A DNA stretch of 64,000 bases. Origin: an uncultured Anderseniella sp. Its GTDB lineage: Bacteria > Pseudomonadota > Alphaproteobacteria > Rhizobiales > Aestuariivirgaceae. The notes under the pieces were generated by a model, which did not search any database, had not been told where the DNA came from, and was given only the letters and a program-made list of their open reading frames with translations. The stretch covers positions 682,001 to 746,000 of the forward strand of contig CANKYU010000001.1 in the NCBI GenBank assembly GCA_947488295.1. Reading direction: 5' to 3'. Shown one piece after another: positions 54,788-64,000 of this stretch (position 1 is its first letter; the number at the start of each line of letters is the position of its first letter). Both the position numbers and the translations under genes were made by a program.

Positions 54788-54991
54788 TTTATGCCGTCCG
54801 TTGCCGTAATCATTCAGAAACTGAACTGTGACGCGACAACCTATAACAGCCGGTAAATGTTTAGATTCAAGTTTAATCCGGTTTGCTGCTGTTCCCGATC
54901 AGGCGCGTGCATCTGGACAGCACTAGGTGTGCTGGTCTAGACGGATGCAATAAAATTCAGCCGAACTGTATTTCTGGAAGGGATGAGGGCC

Positions 54992-55741
54992 ATGGCCGGA
55001 CATTCACAATTTAAAAACATTATGCACCGCAAAGGCCGCCAGGATGCGGTGCGTGCGAAGATGTTCTCGAAACTCTCCAAGGAAATCACTGTCGCTGCCA
55101 AGATGGGCGGGCCGGACGTGGATTCCAATGCCCGTCTCAGGCTGGCGGTCCAGAATGCCAAGTCGCAGTCGATGCCGAAAGACAATATTCAGCGTGCCAT
55201 CAACAAGTCGCAAGGCGGTGATGCGGAGGATTATGAAGCCATCCGGTATGAAGGCTATGGTCCCGGCGGGGTTGCCGTGATCGTCGAAACACTGACCGAC
55301 AACCGCAACCGCACGGCGGGGGCGGTGCGCTCCTATTTCACCAAGCACGGCGGTAATATGGGCGAGACCGGATCAGTGTCCTTCATGTTCGACCGGGTCG
55401 GCGAAATTGTCTACAAGCCGGAAGCCGGTGATGATGACACCGTCATGATGGCGGCCATCGAGGCGGGTGCCGATGATGTATCGTCGGACGCCGATGGTCA
55501 TGTGGTGATCTGTACGTTTGAAAATATCGGCGATGTATCTTCTGCGCTGGAGAAGGATCTCGGCGAGGCGGAGTCGGTCAATGTGGTCTGGAAGCCGCAG
55601 ACCAACACGGACCTCGATGAAGACAAGGCCGGCACCCTGATGAAGCTGATGGCAGCCTTTGATGACGACGAGGACGTGCAGAGCGTGTTTTCAAACTTCC
55701 AGGTGTCCGATGAGGTGATGGCAAAGCTGACGGCTGCCTAG
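54992..55741 (+). CDS. YebC/PmpR family protein
   Basis: A 249-residue protein with the full YebC signature: [19 protein letters not shown], then [19 protein letters not shown] and [18 protein letters not shown]. The ATG at 54992 gives the canonical MAGHS start; one at 54983 would add three residues. YebC proteins act as transcriptional regulators or as translation factors at polyproline sites. In many alphaproteobacteria ruvC follows; here it does not. Confidence 0.97.
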   Translation: MAGHSQFKNIMHRKGRQDAVRAKMFSKLSKEITVAAKMGGPDVDSNARLRLAVQNAKSQSMPKDNIQRAINKSQGGDAEDYEAIRYEGYGPGGVAVIVETLTDNRNRTAGAVRSYFTKHGGNMGETGSVSFMFDRVGEIVYKPEAGDDDTVMMAAIEAGADDVSSDADGHVVICTFENIGDVSSALEKDLGEAESVNVVWKPQTNTDLDEDKAGTLMKLMAAFDDDEDVQSVFSNFQVSDEVMAKLTAA

Positions 55742-55786
55742 AGCAATACTGGTTCGGTAGAATCCACAAACCTGAGCTGAGGAAGT

Positions 55787-56581
55787 TCAAGGTAGCGACA
55801 GCCACCCCGCTCGATCAGGCAGTTCGGGCCGGAAATAGCAGATCATGCGGCCGTCCGGACCTGCTGATGCGGCCTCGCCCCACGGTGCCACGCCATGCAG
55901 GCTGAGGCGGTGGGCCAGGTAGGTTTCACCGGGCCGGGCGTGAATGACGACGCGCCGACACTCATCAAAGCATTGCTTGCGTGCCTGCTGATAAACGTCT
56001 GTCAGGTCAACCCTGATCCAGTCGGCGGCTGGTATTTCGTGCAGCACGGACATGAACGCACGCCGCATGATCTCGTGCGAGCCTTCCCAGATCACGAATG
56101 GCGACGCGTCGGCGCTGGCCTCCACCATGGGAATGCCAAGTACAAAGCCGTGACCTTCTTCCAGAAATCGCCGTCTTGGCTGGCCAATGCCGCGCAGACC
56201 GTCGACATGGGCGGCGTCCCGGTTCTTGCGGAACTTGTGCTGGCCTTCGGTCTCACCCTGCATCGGCTGCGGGTATCCGGGATAGCAGATCGAAACCTGG
56301 GCCTGGTCCCAGTCGAACGGCGGCAGGTCAAGCTCCGTTGCAATGAAGGCAATGACCCTGCCTGCCAGGGGAGGACCATGCGGCAGACGTCCCGAGGCGT
56401 CATTCGGCAGCGCATTGACGCCGGCGAACCAGGTGCCCTGGTAACGCGTCCACTCTTTTTGGGCAGGGTCGGTCAGGGTGTTGCGGGCGGCGGGCAAGGC
56501 GAACTCGACCCAGCTCGTTATCGCTGGATCGGGGTCGAACGCGCACCAGCCCTTCGAGAAAAACTGCTGTTTCCGGTTCAT
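55787..56581 (-). CDS. PhyH-like dioxygenase family protein
   Basis: A 264-residue protein with the non-haem iron dioxygenase pattern: HxD in DAAHVDGLRG, a distal His in AHRLSLHGVAPW and a candidate 2-oxoglutarate Arg in MICYFRPEL. Also contains GIPMVEASADASPFVIWEGSHEIM typical of PhyH-like proteins. The function is unknown. The stop of the upstream amidase... its own start lies directly at the amidase stop (1 bp apart), so both are probably co-transcribed from the amidase promoter. Confidence 0.7.
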   Translation of the reverse strand: MNRKQQFFSKGWCAFDPDPAITSWVEFALPAARNTLTDPAQKEWTRYQGTWFAGVNALPNDASGRLPHGPPLAGRVIAFIATELDLPPFDWDQAQVSICYPGYPQPMQGETEGQHKFRKNRDAAHVDGLRGIGQPRRRFLEEGHGFVLGIPMVEASADASPFVIWEGSHEIMRRAFMSVLHEIPAADWIRVDLTDVYQQARKQCFDECRRVVIHARPGETYLAHRLSLHGVAPWGEAASAGPDGRMICYFRPELPDRAGWLSLP

Positions 56582-57985
56582 TCAGGCGGCTGCAGGGTCA
56601 ACTGGCAGTGCCGGAACACCGCCGGCTTCAATGACTTCGCCTGCCGCGAGCAGGGTGTCTTCACGATAGCGCCCGCCGATCAGCTGCACTCCGACGGGAA
56701 CACTGCCGTCGGTCATGCCGGTAGACACAGTCAGGCCCGGCAGGCCCATCAGCGGCAGGCCGACCTGGGTCAGTTGTGCTTCTATCACCCGGTCAAATGC
56801 ATCCGGCGATTCTACATCGAGCAGATCGGGAAACGGCAGTTCGCCGGAAACCGGGCACAGCAGCACCGGATAGCGATCCAGGAATATCTGCCAGTCGCGG
56901 GTCAGGGTGGCGCGGCGCTGCAGGGCATCGAGAATGCCGTTCATGTCCGGTTCCGGGCACAAACGCACCATCTGGTCATAGACAAACATGGCGTCCGGAT
57001 CGGCTTCTTTCTTGACGGCATCGGCCGCGCCGCGGCGGAACTCGGCGAGCCACAATTTGGCCTGCAGCATGGCGGGTTCCCTGAACGGCGGGCACTCTAT
57101 CTCTTCCACCTGCCAGCCTGCGTCCGCCAGCTTTCTGGCCGCATCACGCAGGGCGGTTTCAACACGAGGATCGACCGTCATGCCTTCAGGCGCAACCGCC
57201 AGTGCGGCGCGCCTGGGCTGTTCGGGCAGGTTGGCTGGAACCGGTACCCACCAGGGATCGCGCAGGTCTTGTGCCGCCATGGCTTCGAAACCCATGCGCA
57301 CATCACCAATGCTGCGGGCCAACGGGCCCGAAACCGCCATCAGCTGCCCGCCGATGTGGCGTTCGGCACCGGTAGGGTTCATCGCCGGCACACGGCCCAG
57401 GGTCGGACGCAGGCCATGCAGACCACAGGCATAAGCCGGGTACCGCACCGATCCGCCAATGTCGGTTCCATGACCAATGCAACCGATACCTGCGGCTGTT
57501 GCGGCCGCGGCTCCACCTGACGAGCCGCCCGGCGTGATGGCCGGGTTCAGCGGGTTTTTTGTATGGCCGTGCAAAGAGTTACGGCAAAACCAGCGCAGCG
57601 AAAAGGCTGGTGTGTTGGTGCGCCCGATGATGATGGCACCGGCAGCGCGCAGATTTGCAACCACCGGGTTGTCCTGTTCCGCAACAAGGTTTTTCTGCAG
57701 GCGAAGGCCGTTTGTGGTGGCAAAGCCTTTTTGATCGACATTGACTTTCACGGTTACCGGCACTCCGACAAGAGACGGCAACCGGTCGCCGCGGGCAACA
57801 GCCTCATCCGTGGCTTCGGCAGCTGCCAGCGCCTCTTCGGGCATGAACTGCACCACGGCGTTGATGGCGGGGTTGACCGCATCCAGCCTGGCAAGGGCGT
57901 CACGCGTGACTTCAACTGCCGACACAGCGCCCAGCCGGATGAGTTGGGCGATTTCAGTGGCGGGCTTTTTCCAAAGATCAGACAT
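56582..57985 (-). CDS. Amidase signature family hydrolase
   Basis: A 467-residue amidase with the Ser-cisSer-Lys triad: Lys in VPVTVKVNVDQKG near 76, the Gly/Ser-rich GGSSGGAAAATAAG and the nucleophile region GTDIGGSVRYPA. Length normal. It might hydrolyse amides, carbamates or aryl-amide substrates. Annotated relatives occur both as catabolic amidases and as GatA-like proteins; absence of gatB/gatC nearby supports the former. Confidence 0.93.
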   Translation of the reverse strand: MSDLWKKPATEIAQLIRLGAVSAVEVTRDALARLDAVNPAINAVVQFMPEEALAAAEATDEAVARGDRLPSLVGVPVTVKVNVDQKGFATTNGLRLQKNLVAEQDNPVVANLRAAGAIIIGRTNTPAFSLRWFCRNSLHGHTKNPLNPAITPGGSSGGAAAATAAGIGCIGHGTDIGGSVRYPAYACGLHGLRPTLGRVPAMNPTGAERHIGGQLMAVSGPLARSIGDVRMGFEAMAAQDLRDPWWVPVPANLPEQPRRAALAVAPEGMTVDPRVETALRDAARKLADAGWQVEEIECPPFREPAMLQAKLWLAEFRRGAADAVKKEADPDAMFVYDQMVRLCPEPDMNGILDALQRRATLTRDWQIFLDRYPVLLCPVSGELPFPDLLDVESPDAFDRVIEAQLTQVGLPLMGLPGLTVSTGMTDGSVPVGVQLIGGRYREDTLLAAGEVIEAGGVPALPVDPAAA

Positions 57986-58180
57986 GCGGGTTCCGGGTCC
58001 AGTGAACAGACGATTTGGGAGTGTGTTTCCGGTACACTGATTACGTCAAGGCCTGTCGGCCGGGAAGCAGCCATGTCCCCGGTGCTAACCCATCGTCAAC
58101 AATGCCGCTTGATTGCAGATGTAACCCGGGTAAGGTGCCATCAGGACGGCAACTGCACTACGTGGATTATGGAGACCGTG

Positions 58181-58537
58181 ATGACTGCCAAGGAAGTCAA
58201 ACAGACACTAACGAACGAAGCTGAGCTACTGGAACACCTGATTGAGGCGGTCAACAAGTTTGACGGCAGCGAATTCACCAATCAGGCGCAGTTTATCAAG
58301 GATAGCTGGGCCAGGTTCCTGGGTGACCGGTGCCAGACGAACAGGGCCCTTGCCAAGGTTGATGACCTTGAGCTGGTCGTAGATCTAACCGAAGAAAAGT
58401 GTCAGGTTGAGCAGTATGTGAAGGCTACCGACTCAACCGCGGCCTACACCGAGACGTGGGAGAAGTTTCTCACCTGTGAGCGGGATATACTCCAGAACCT
58501 GGTAGACAGGGCCCGGAACGGCAAGTCTGCCCAATAG
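58181..58537 (+). CDS. Hypothetical acidic helical protein
   Basis: A 118-residue protein from ATG 58181 with GGAG at 58171-58174; an ATG at 58169 is in frame as well. It is helical and acidic (TNEAELLEHLIEAVNKFDGS, ELVVDLTEEKCQVEQYVKA), with three cysteines and no membrane segment or signal. The frame stays open far upstream, antisense to the amidase gene, but that part is a shadow. It precedes the nucleotide-cyclase gene by 66 bp. No family recognised. Confidence 0.55.
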   Translation: MTAKEVKQTLTNEAELLEHLIEAVNKFDGSEFTNQAQFIKDSWARFLGDRCQTNRALAKVDDLELVVDLTEEKCQVEQYVKATDSTAAYTETWEKFLTCERDILQNLVDRARNGKSAQ

Positions 58538-58603
58538 AACCAAGCCACCATTCGTCCAGGCCTCTGCGGGTTCAATTGAGCTGTTCGGGGAGATTGACAG
58601 GTA

Positions 58604-60445
58604 ATGATCAAGGCAAAGTCTGTTCGCCGGCTGGCAGCTGTGCTGGTCGCTGACGTTGCTAACTATACCGGGCTGATGGGGGTGGATGAGACCGGCACGC
58701 ATGAACTGCTGATTTCTCAACGCGAGCTTATAGTCGACCCCGAGGTTGCCGCTCACTCCGGTCGGATTGTGAAATCCACCGGCGATGGCGTGATGGTGGA
58801 ATTTCCCAGCGTGATTGCTGCCGTCAATTGTGCGGTCGAACTGCAGGCTCAGCTGATCAAGAAAAACGAGGACGTGGCAGCGGACCGGAAGTTGCGCTGG
58901 CGCATCGGCATCAACTATGGCGACATTATCGTTGAGACCAACGATATTTACGGCGACAGCGTGAACATTGCGGCCAGACTGGAAGCGCTTGCGGAGCCGG
59001 ACGGTATCTGCATATCGGAGAAAGTGTTTCGCGAGGTCCGCGCCAAAATCGGTGTGACTTTCGAATCGATCGGCAAGCAGCGGCTGAAGAACATTGTCGA
59101 GCCCGTCACGGTATATCGGTCCAGCTTCGAGATGGGCAAAAGCGAACAACCGTTCGATCCGGATGATGCTCCGCCGCGCGCCCGGTTAAACGACCGTCCG
59201 TCCGTGGCGATACTGCCTTTCGTGAACCTGTCGCCCGACAAGGAAAATCAGTATCTTGTCGACGGGCTGACCGAAGAGCTGATTTTTGACCTGTCGATGT
59301 CTCCGGAGTTTTTCGTGATAGATCGCGGGTCGAGTTTTACCTTCAGCGGCCAGCATCCCGATTTGCGTGAAGTCGCGAGCAAGCTGGGTGTCCGCTATCT
59401 GGTGATGGGCAGCCTGCAACAGGGCGAAGACCGCATCCGGGTCACCTCGGAACTCATCGAAGCTGATACCGGAATCCAGCTGTGGACCAGCCGATACAAC
59501 CGCAAAAACCCTGATTTGCTGGTGGTCATCGATGAGATTGCGCGGTCCATTGCGGCGTCGCTGATGACCAGTTCCGGCCAGATCGCCAAGGCGGAGCTGA
59601 AACGCCAGGTGGTCAAGCCGCCCAAGGAGTTTACGGTCTACGACCGTTATCTCAGGGCAAGGGACTGCTTTCACAAGTCGCTGCGGCCGCCCTGGAACCA
59701 GGGCAAGGACTGGAGCCGGCTGGCCAAGGAAAAATTCGCAAAGACCATCGCGATGAGTGACCCGCCGTACTGGCCGGCGGTTGCCGGGCTTGCCTGGCAG
59801 CATTCAATCGATTTTGACTGGGATTACACGGATGATTATGAGGCATCCGGGCGTCAGGCGTTCGAACATGCACTCAGGGCGGTCAGAAACGAACCGGACC
59901 TGCACCTGGGGCAGTGGATTCTCGGTTGGGCATATCTGTTTATCAAGCACGATTATGATCGTGCCGAGCACCACTATAACCTGGCTCGTGAGCTGAATCT
60001 GGGAGACTGCAGGTTACTGGCCGAAATGGCGCAGCTGTTCATTCTCACCGGCCGCTACGAGCAGGCAATCATGAACCTGAACCAGGCCATCAGGCTGCAC
60101 CCCTATCATGAGCAGTGGTATGATGAATTTCTCGGTTGGGCCTATGAAGAAAATGGCCAGCCTGATCGCGCTGTCGAGATTCTGGGCAGGTTCACCGAAC
60201 TGGAAGGAACCTGGAGTTATCTGGTCATGGCCCGGTCCTACCTGCAGCTGGACCAGCCCGACAAGGTCACGGAGTACTTCGGGCACATTGACCGGCTGCA
60301 CAGGCAACGTACCGGCCAGGCCTTCACGCTGGAAGCGTGGACCGACTGGGTACATGCAAAGGAACCATACCAGGATCCGGACCGCGCCAGTCGGGTGATT
60401 GAGCTGACCGAGGCGGTGATTAACTGCGCGAAGGGAAAAGCCTGA
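58604..60445 (+). CDS. Class III adenylate/guanylate cyclase with TolB-like and TPR regions
   Basis: A 613-residue signalling protein. The cyclase domain (about 8-170) has metal residues D17 (VLVADVANYT) and D61 (STGDGVMVEF), and the second half GINYGDIIVETNDIYGDSVNIAARLE. A TolB-like domain follows at about 200-310 (VAILPFVNLSPDKENQYLVDGLTEEL). TPR-like repeats fill about 370-600. No transmembrane helix is seen, so it is probably cytosolic. Makes cAMP (or cGMP) in response to an unknown cue. This architecture is common in rhizobia. Confidence 0.92.
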   Translation: MIKAKSVRRLAAVLVADVANYTGLMGVDETGTHELLISQRELIVDPEVAAHSGRIVKSTGDGVMVEFPSVIAAVNCAVELQAQLIKKNEDVAADRKLRWRIGINYGDIIVETNDIYGDSVNIAARLEALAEPDGICISEKVFREVRAKIGVTFESIGKQRLKNIVEPVTVYRSSFEMGKSEQPFDPDDAPPRARLNDRPSVAILPFVNLSPDKENQYLVDGLTEELIFDLSMSPEFFVIDRGSSFTFSGQHPDLREVASKLGVRYLVMGSLQQGEDRIRVTSELIEADTGIQLWTSRYNRKNPDLLVVIDEIARSIAASLMTSSGQIAKAELKRQVVKPPKEFTVYDRYLRARDCFHKSLRPPWNQGKDWSRLAKEKFAKTIAMSDPPYWPAVAGLAWQHSIDFDWDYTDDYEASGRQAFEHALRAVRNEPDLHLGQWILGWAYLFIKHDYDRAEHHYNLARELNLGDCRLLAEMAQLFILTGRYEQAIMNLNQAIRLHPYHEQWYDEFLGWAYEENGQPDRAVEILGRFTELEGTWSYLVMARSYLQLDQPDKVTEYFGHIDRLHRQRTGQAFTLEAWTDWVHAKEPYQDPDRASRVIELTEAVINCAKGKA

Positions 60446-60540
60446 GACCCGCCGGAACAGCGGCAGTCCGGCGACCGGACCCTGTTGGGCGGTCATCCGG
60501 ACGCAGCTTTCGGCGGGCCGGTTCCGGCGGGCGGATCCGG

Positions 60541-62334
60541 TCAGCTCAGATGATGCACCTCCTGCATGCCGTAGACAGGCGTATCGAGCCCCTCATGGCG
60601 AGCCTTGAGCTGCAGTGACAGGAATTGCGAATAATGGCGCGACTGGTGCAGGTTGCCGCCGTGGAACCACAGGGCCTGCTGCTGTGTCGGTTTCCACATA
60701 TTGCGCAGCTCGCCTTCCCACGGGCCCGGATCCTTGGGCGTGTCCGACCCCAGCCCCCAGCACTTGCCGACCTTGTCGGCGACTTCCTTGGAGATCAGTC
60801 TTTCGGCCCAGCCGTTCATCGAGCCGTAGCCGGTTGCATAGACCACCAGGTCGGCGGGCAGTTCCTGGCCGCTGTCCAGCACCACGGAAGTTTCCGTGAG
60901 ATGGTCTGCCTGGCCCTTGGCGAGCTTGATCTTGCCGTCTGCCACGAGTTCCGATGCGCCGACGTCAATGTAGTATCCGGAACCACGGCGCAGGTATTTC
61001 ATGAACAGGCCGGTGTCGTCTGCCCCGAAGTCCAGATCGAAACCGGCCTTTTCCAGCCGGTCATAGAACGCCTTGTCGCGTTTCTTGGTTTCGTCGACCT
61101 GGGGTTGCATGACGGCGGGCAGCACCTTGTAGGGCAGCGATGCGAAGATCAGGTCGGCCACGTCATGAGTGATGCCGTTCTTGACTGCGTCTTCGGAATA
61201 AAGCGCGCCCAGGGCCACGTCCATCAGGGTCTCCGACTTGACGATGTGGGTGGATGAGCGCTGCACCATGGTCACGTCAGCACCTGCCTCCCACAGGGCG
61301 GCACAGATATCGTGCGCTGAATTGTTAGAGCCGACGACAACGACCTTCTTGTCCTTGTAGGCGTCGGGTCCCGGATGCTGGCTGGAATGCTGCTGCTCAC
61401 CCTTGAAAATGTCCTGGCCCGGCAGTTTGGGCATGTTCGGCACAGCCGACATGCCGGTAGCCAGGATAAGCTGTTTCGGCTTGAGCGTGACTTCACTGCC
61501 CTCGCGGTCGACGACAACGGTCCATTCGCCGGCTTTCTCGTCATAAGACGCTGACTTGGCAACCGTGCTTGACCAGTAGTTCAGCTCCATCAGTTTGGTG
61601 TAGCTTTCCAGCCAGTCGCCGATCTTGTCCTTGGGCGAGAACACTGGCCAGTGATCCGGGAACGGCAGGTACGGCAGGTGGTCGTACCAGACCGGGTCAT
61701 GCAGGCACAAAGACTTGTAGCGCTTGCGCCAGCTGTCGCCGGCACGTTCGTTCTTTTCGATGATGATGGTGGGCACGCCAAGCCGCTGCAACCTGGCGCC
61801 AAGCGCGATGCCGCCCTGTCCGCCGCCGATGATGACGCAATAAGGTTGTGTCTTGTAGCCAAGTTCCGTCGCCTCTTTTTCACGCTGTTCGGCATAGGTC
61901 AGACGGCCTTTGGCGGAGCCGTGTTCAACACCTTTCGGCCGGTTCGCGCCGCTGGCTTCCTCGAAGCCTTTCAGTTCCTGCAGCGATGTCAGCATGGTCC
62001 ACGCCTTGCCGTCGATCAGCCGCACCAGGCCCTTGCCGCGTCCGGTTTTCGTTTCAAAGGTGAACCAGGCGTCGACGACGCCGTCTGCCTCATTGGCTTC
62101 GCCTTCAATCTGGAAGTTTTGCGGTTTCGCGTGCCCGAGCGTTGCCTTCAACATGGCAGCAATGTCGTCACGGCCTTCGCTGGTCTTGATGTTCCATGTC
62201 AGGGACACCAGGTCGCGCCAGTAGCTGTCCTCGCCGAACAGCGCGGTTGCTGCGTCCGTGTCTTCTGCTTCAAGGGCGGTTTCAAGTTGCTCGAGCCAGG
62301 CCTTGACGACCTTTGTGTGCTGCGTTTCAGGCAT
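60541..62334 (-). CDS. Flavin-containing monooxygenase with N-terminal NTF2-like domain
   Basis: A 597-residue protein. Residues about 1-130 form a SnoaL/NTF2-like domain (WLEQLETALEAEDTDAATALFGEDSYWRDLVSLTW). The rest is an FAD/NADPH class B monooxygenase: FAD motif IIGGGQGGIALGARL, NADPH motif VVGSNNSAHDICAALWEAG and ATGYGSMNGW near the end. The ATG at 62334 has GGAGG 8 bases upstream. These enzymes oxygenate soft nucleophiles, amines or ketones. Plant YUCCA-like relatives and bacterial members share the fusion. Substrate unknown. Confidence 0.92.
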   Translation of the reverse strand: MPETQHTKVVKAWLEQLETALEAEDTDAATALFGEDSYWRDLVSLTWNIKTSEGRDDIAAMLKATLGHAKPQNFQIEGEANEADGVVDAWFTFETKTGRGKGLVRLIDGKAWTMLTSLQELKGFEEASGANRPKGVEHGSAKGRLTYAEQREKEATELGYKTQPYCVIIGGGQGGIALGARLQRLGVPTIIIEKNERAGDSWRKRYKSLCLHDPVWYDHLPYLPFPDHWPVFSPKDKIGDWLESYTKLMELNYWSSTVAKSASYDEKAGEWTVVVDREGSEVTLKPKQLILATGMSAVPNMPKLPGQDIFKGEQQHSSQHPGPDAYKDKKVVVVGSNNSAHDICAALWEAGADVTMVQRSSTHIVKSETLMDVALGALYSEDAVKNGITHDVADLIFASLPYKVLPAVMQPQVDETKKRDKAFYDRLEKAGFDLDFGADDTGLFMKYLRRGSGYYIDVGASELVADGKIKLAKGQADHLTETSVVLDSGQELPADLVVYATGYGSMNGWAERLISKEVADKVGKCWGLGSDTPKDPGPWEGELRNMWKPTQQQALWFHGGNLHQSRHYSQFLSLQLKARHEGLDTPVYGMQEVHHLS

Positions 62335-62426
62335 GCATATTTCCTCCGGGTTTTGCTCCCCAGCCCAACCCATGGTTGAGGCTAGCACTGTGAATGAGGA
62401 AACAGCAATTGCTGAAAGTCCGGAAA

Positions 62427-63290
62427 TCAGCCGGCCTCTGCCTGACAGGCTTCCGCCCAGATGCGCATTGCCGTATCGCGCATCTGCCTTGCCTCATCCC
62501 AGCGATTGGACAGTTCCCTGCCGTCCGGTCCGGTGATGGCATATTCGGGCGGGCCCAGTTCACACAGGAAAACCGGTGAGCCCTGCGGATTGCGCTTCAA
62601 CCAGCTGTCAAAGCCGCGGCGCCAGAAGTCTTCAAACACCTCGACCCATTTGCGGTGTTGCGGGAAGTTGATCTGCAACTGGATCTGCTGGCGTGAGGCC
62701 ACGCGGCCCTGAAAACTGTCGGAGCGTTCGATGCAGCGCTGGATCAGGGCCTGGTTGTCATCGGAGATCGGATACCAGAACTCGCGATCCACAATATAAT
62801 GAGACAGGTCGCAACACAGCCGCATTTCCGGTACGGCGTCGAGCAATTGCAGTGTGTAGAACAGATCATTGGTGATGCAGTTGCGATGGGTTTCGAACTG
62901 CACCGGCATGCCGATTTCATCCGCCATTTCCATCCATTTGCGGATAACCGGAATACCGCCTTCAACGGACAGCGGAAACACCTGGCCGATGATATCGACG
63001 AAGGGCGACCCGAAATCCTTCGACATTTTCAACGTGTCGCGCAGGGAGGCTATCGTCTTGGGGAAGGCGACAATCAGCGGGGTCAGGTTATTGCGCTCAA
63101 GGTGGGGGCGGATATCATGGGCGGTCTGGACGTCGGCGGCGCCAAGATCGATCGCCATGCCGGAAAAGCCTTCCGCTGCGACCATGTCGCACACTTCTGC
63201 GAGCGGCAGTTTCACGCCATCAGGCGAATGCGGCTGCATGGCCCACAGGGACTGGTAGACCTGCAGGTCAGGCCTTTTTACCTCAGTCAT
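62427..63290 (-). CDS. Xylose isomerase-like TIM-barrel protein
   Basis: A 287-residue protein of the sugar phosphate isomerase/epimerase (AP endonuclease 2) superfamily: GFSGMAIDLGAADVQTAHDI, then metal-ligand candidates in VQFETHRNCITND, LCCDLSHYIVDREFW and FLCELGPPEYAI. The ATG at 63290 overlaps the stop of the desaturase gene upstream by 8 bp. Substrate unknown. Confidence 0.85.
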   Translation of the reverse strand: MTEVKRPDLQVYQSLWAMQPHSPDGVKLPLAEVCDMVAAEGFSGMAIDLGAADVQTAHDIRPHLERNNLTPLIVAFPKTIASLRDTLKMSKDFGSPFVDIIGQVFPLSVEGGIPVIRKWMEMADEIGMPVQFETHRNCITNDLFYTLQLLDAVPEMRLCCDLSHYIVDREFWYPISDDNQALIQRCIERSDSFQGRVASRQQIQLQINFPQHRKWVEVFEDFWRRGFDSWLKRNPQGSPVFLCELGPPEYAITGPDGRELSNRWDEARQMRDTAMRIWAEACQAEAG

Positions 63291-64000
63291 AGACAACCCG
63301 ATCGAGCGTACCGTTGCGCCGTGTAATCCAGACCTCGTTCATGGGATAATCGGCTTCCGACCTGCCGCCGGACAGCTTGCGGATGAGTTCGATCTGGAAC
63401 TCGATATAGCCCATGCGGTTGACCTCGTGACCGAGCTTGCTCTCGATCTCGTCGTTCAGTTCCTTCAGTTTCCAGAACGGCACAGACGGAAATGTATGGT
63501 GCGCCGTGTGATACTGCATCTGCCAGCACATCCACTTCATCAGCGGGTTGGTGTCGGTCGAACGCGTGTTCACCAGCGTGTTGTCTTCATGGCTCAGGCC
63601 CAGATGCTCGATGGTGTTCTGCAACTGATGCACGAATTTCATCGTCATCATCGGGGCCAGCCACAAAATCACCGCCGCCCATGACTGCAGGTAGATGGAA
63701 ACTCCGGCAATGAGAACGTAGGCTGCCAGCGAAATGCGGGCCTCCCTGATGACCAGCTCATGCTGGGTCTTGAAGACATAGGGTTCGGTAACAATGCCAA
63801 ACGTAAACCGAACAATGCGGCGGACGCGCGAGTACCAGTAGGTCGGGCCGAAGAACCACAACAGGTAGGACGTTAGCGTATAGGGCTCGCGAACCAGTTC
63901 GCCGTCCTTCTCCCAGTTCTGGGTGTACTGGTGATGGGCGAAATGCTGGATCTTGTCGAAGTCGCGCGGATAGATCATCACAAAGCCGATCAGGCGGCCC
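63283..64000 (-). CDS. Fatty acid desaturase family protein, 5' end beyond window
   Basis: At least 239 residues are present and the frame continues past the window edge, so the N-terminus is missing. Histidine boxes HFAHHQYTQ and HTAHHTFP match diiron membrane desaturases/hydroxylases, and two hydrophobic stretches are visible (SLAAYVLIAGVSIYLQSWAA). Its end overlaps the TIM-barrel gene by 8 bp (ATGACTGA), suggesting an operon. Could act on fatty acids, alkanes or a related lipid. Confidence 0.88.
   Translation of the reverse strand, partial: GRLIGFVMIYPRDFDKIQHFAHHQYTQNWEKDGELVREPYTLTSYLLWFFGPTYWYSRVRRIVRFTFGIVTEPYVFKTQHELVIREARISLAAYVLIAGVSIYLQSWAAVILWLAPMMTMKFVHQLQNTIEHLGLSHEDNTLVNTRSTDTNPLMKWMCWQMQYHTAHHTFPSVPFWKLKELNDEIESKLGHEVNRMGYIEFQIELIRKLSGGRSEADYPMNEVWITRRNGTLDRVVYD

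Overview
This 64 kb window is chromosomal DNA of an alphaproteobacterium, most likely of the order Hyphomicrobiales (Rhizobiales). The reasons are gene order and lineage markers: purE-purK-rpsU beside two DUF465 genes; the split three-gene transhydrogenase (pntAA-pntAB-pntB); the alphaproteobacterial cell-cycle factors TrcR (DUF1013) and RcdA (DUF1465) around DUF1192 and rpmE; a BA14K-type secreted protein; and the order MotB-like/MotA-like/IMPase/efp ... Sel1/ThiE-like/aldolase/pgk/tkt/DUF4164/zapA ... 5-formyl-THF cyclo-ligase/YmdB, which I know from rhizobia. The genus cannot be named from sequence reading alone.

Layout. 0-6 kb: an orphan NtrC-type regulator, an M3 oligopeptidase, a DUF3445 (haem-dependent N-demethylase family) protein and an ABC1/UbiB-family kinase-like protein. 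6-11 kb: a cytochrome-oxidase subunit IV-like small membrane protein, the pnt genes, then a phytanoyl-CoA dioxygenase-like protein and an alpha/beta hydrolase joined by start/stop overlaps. 11-18.5 kb: an Lrp-type regulator, a porin, rpsU-purK-purE, two DUF465 proteins, a DAO-family oxidoreductase and a short transcript with a 25-codon ORF. 19-20.6 kb: a lone tyrosine recombinase whose catalytic residues look degenerate. 20.7-27.4 kb: CoA ligases, a PAP2 phosphatase, a DinB-fold protein and a DMT transporter. 27.5-32.6 kb: the TrcR/RcdA/rpmE neighbourhood with an RraA-like and a cyclase gene between. 33-39.4 kb: an ABC exporter, a BA14K protein, a MotAB-like pair, a 12-bp tandem repeat, IMPase and EF-P.

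39.5-55.8 kb: a conserved central-metabolism and cell-division block interrupted by accessory genes. These are an iron alcohol dehydrogenase, a YunG-like protein, a TauE/SafE permease, a GrdB-like reductase, a Ser/Cys-type proline-racemase-family enzyme, and an MttB-like methyltransferase lying between zapA and a probable 6S RNA. 55.8-64 kb: a PhyH-like protein, an amidase, a class III nucleotide cyclase with TolB-like and TPR regions, and a flavin monooxygenase, TIM-barrel and desaturase group cut by the window end.

Working together: the backbone covers NADPH balance (pnt), purine synthesis, glycolysis and the pentose phosphate pathway, translation (EF-P, S21, L31) and division control (ZapA, RcdA, TrcR). 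The accessory genes lean towards methylated amines, imino acids and one-carbon chemistry (DUF3445, MttB-like, GrdB-like, proline-racemase-like, DAO oxidoreductase). That link is an inference from gene content, not a demonstrated pathway. No CRISPR array, prophage, IS element or tRNA gene was recognised.
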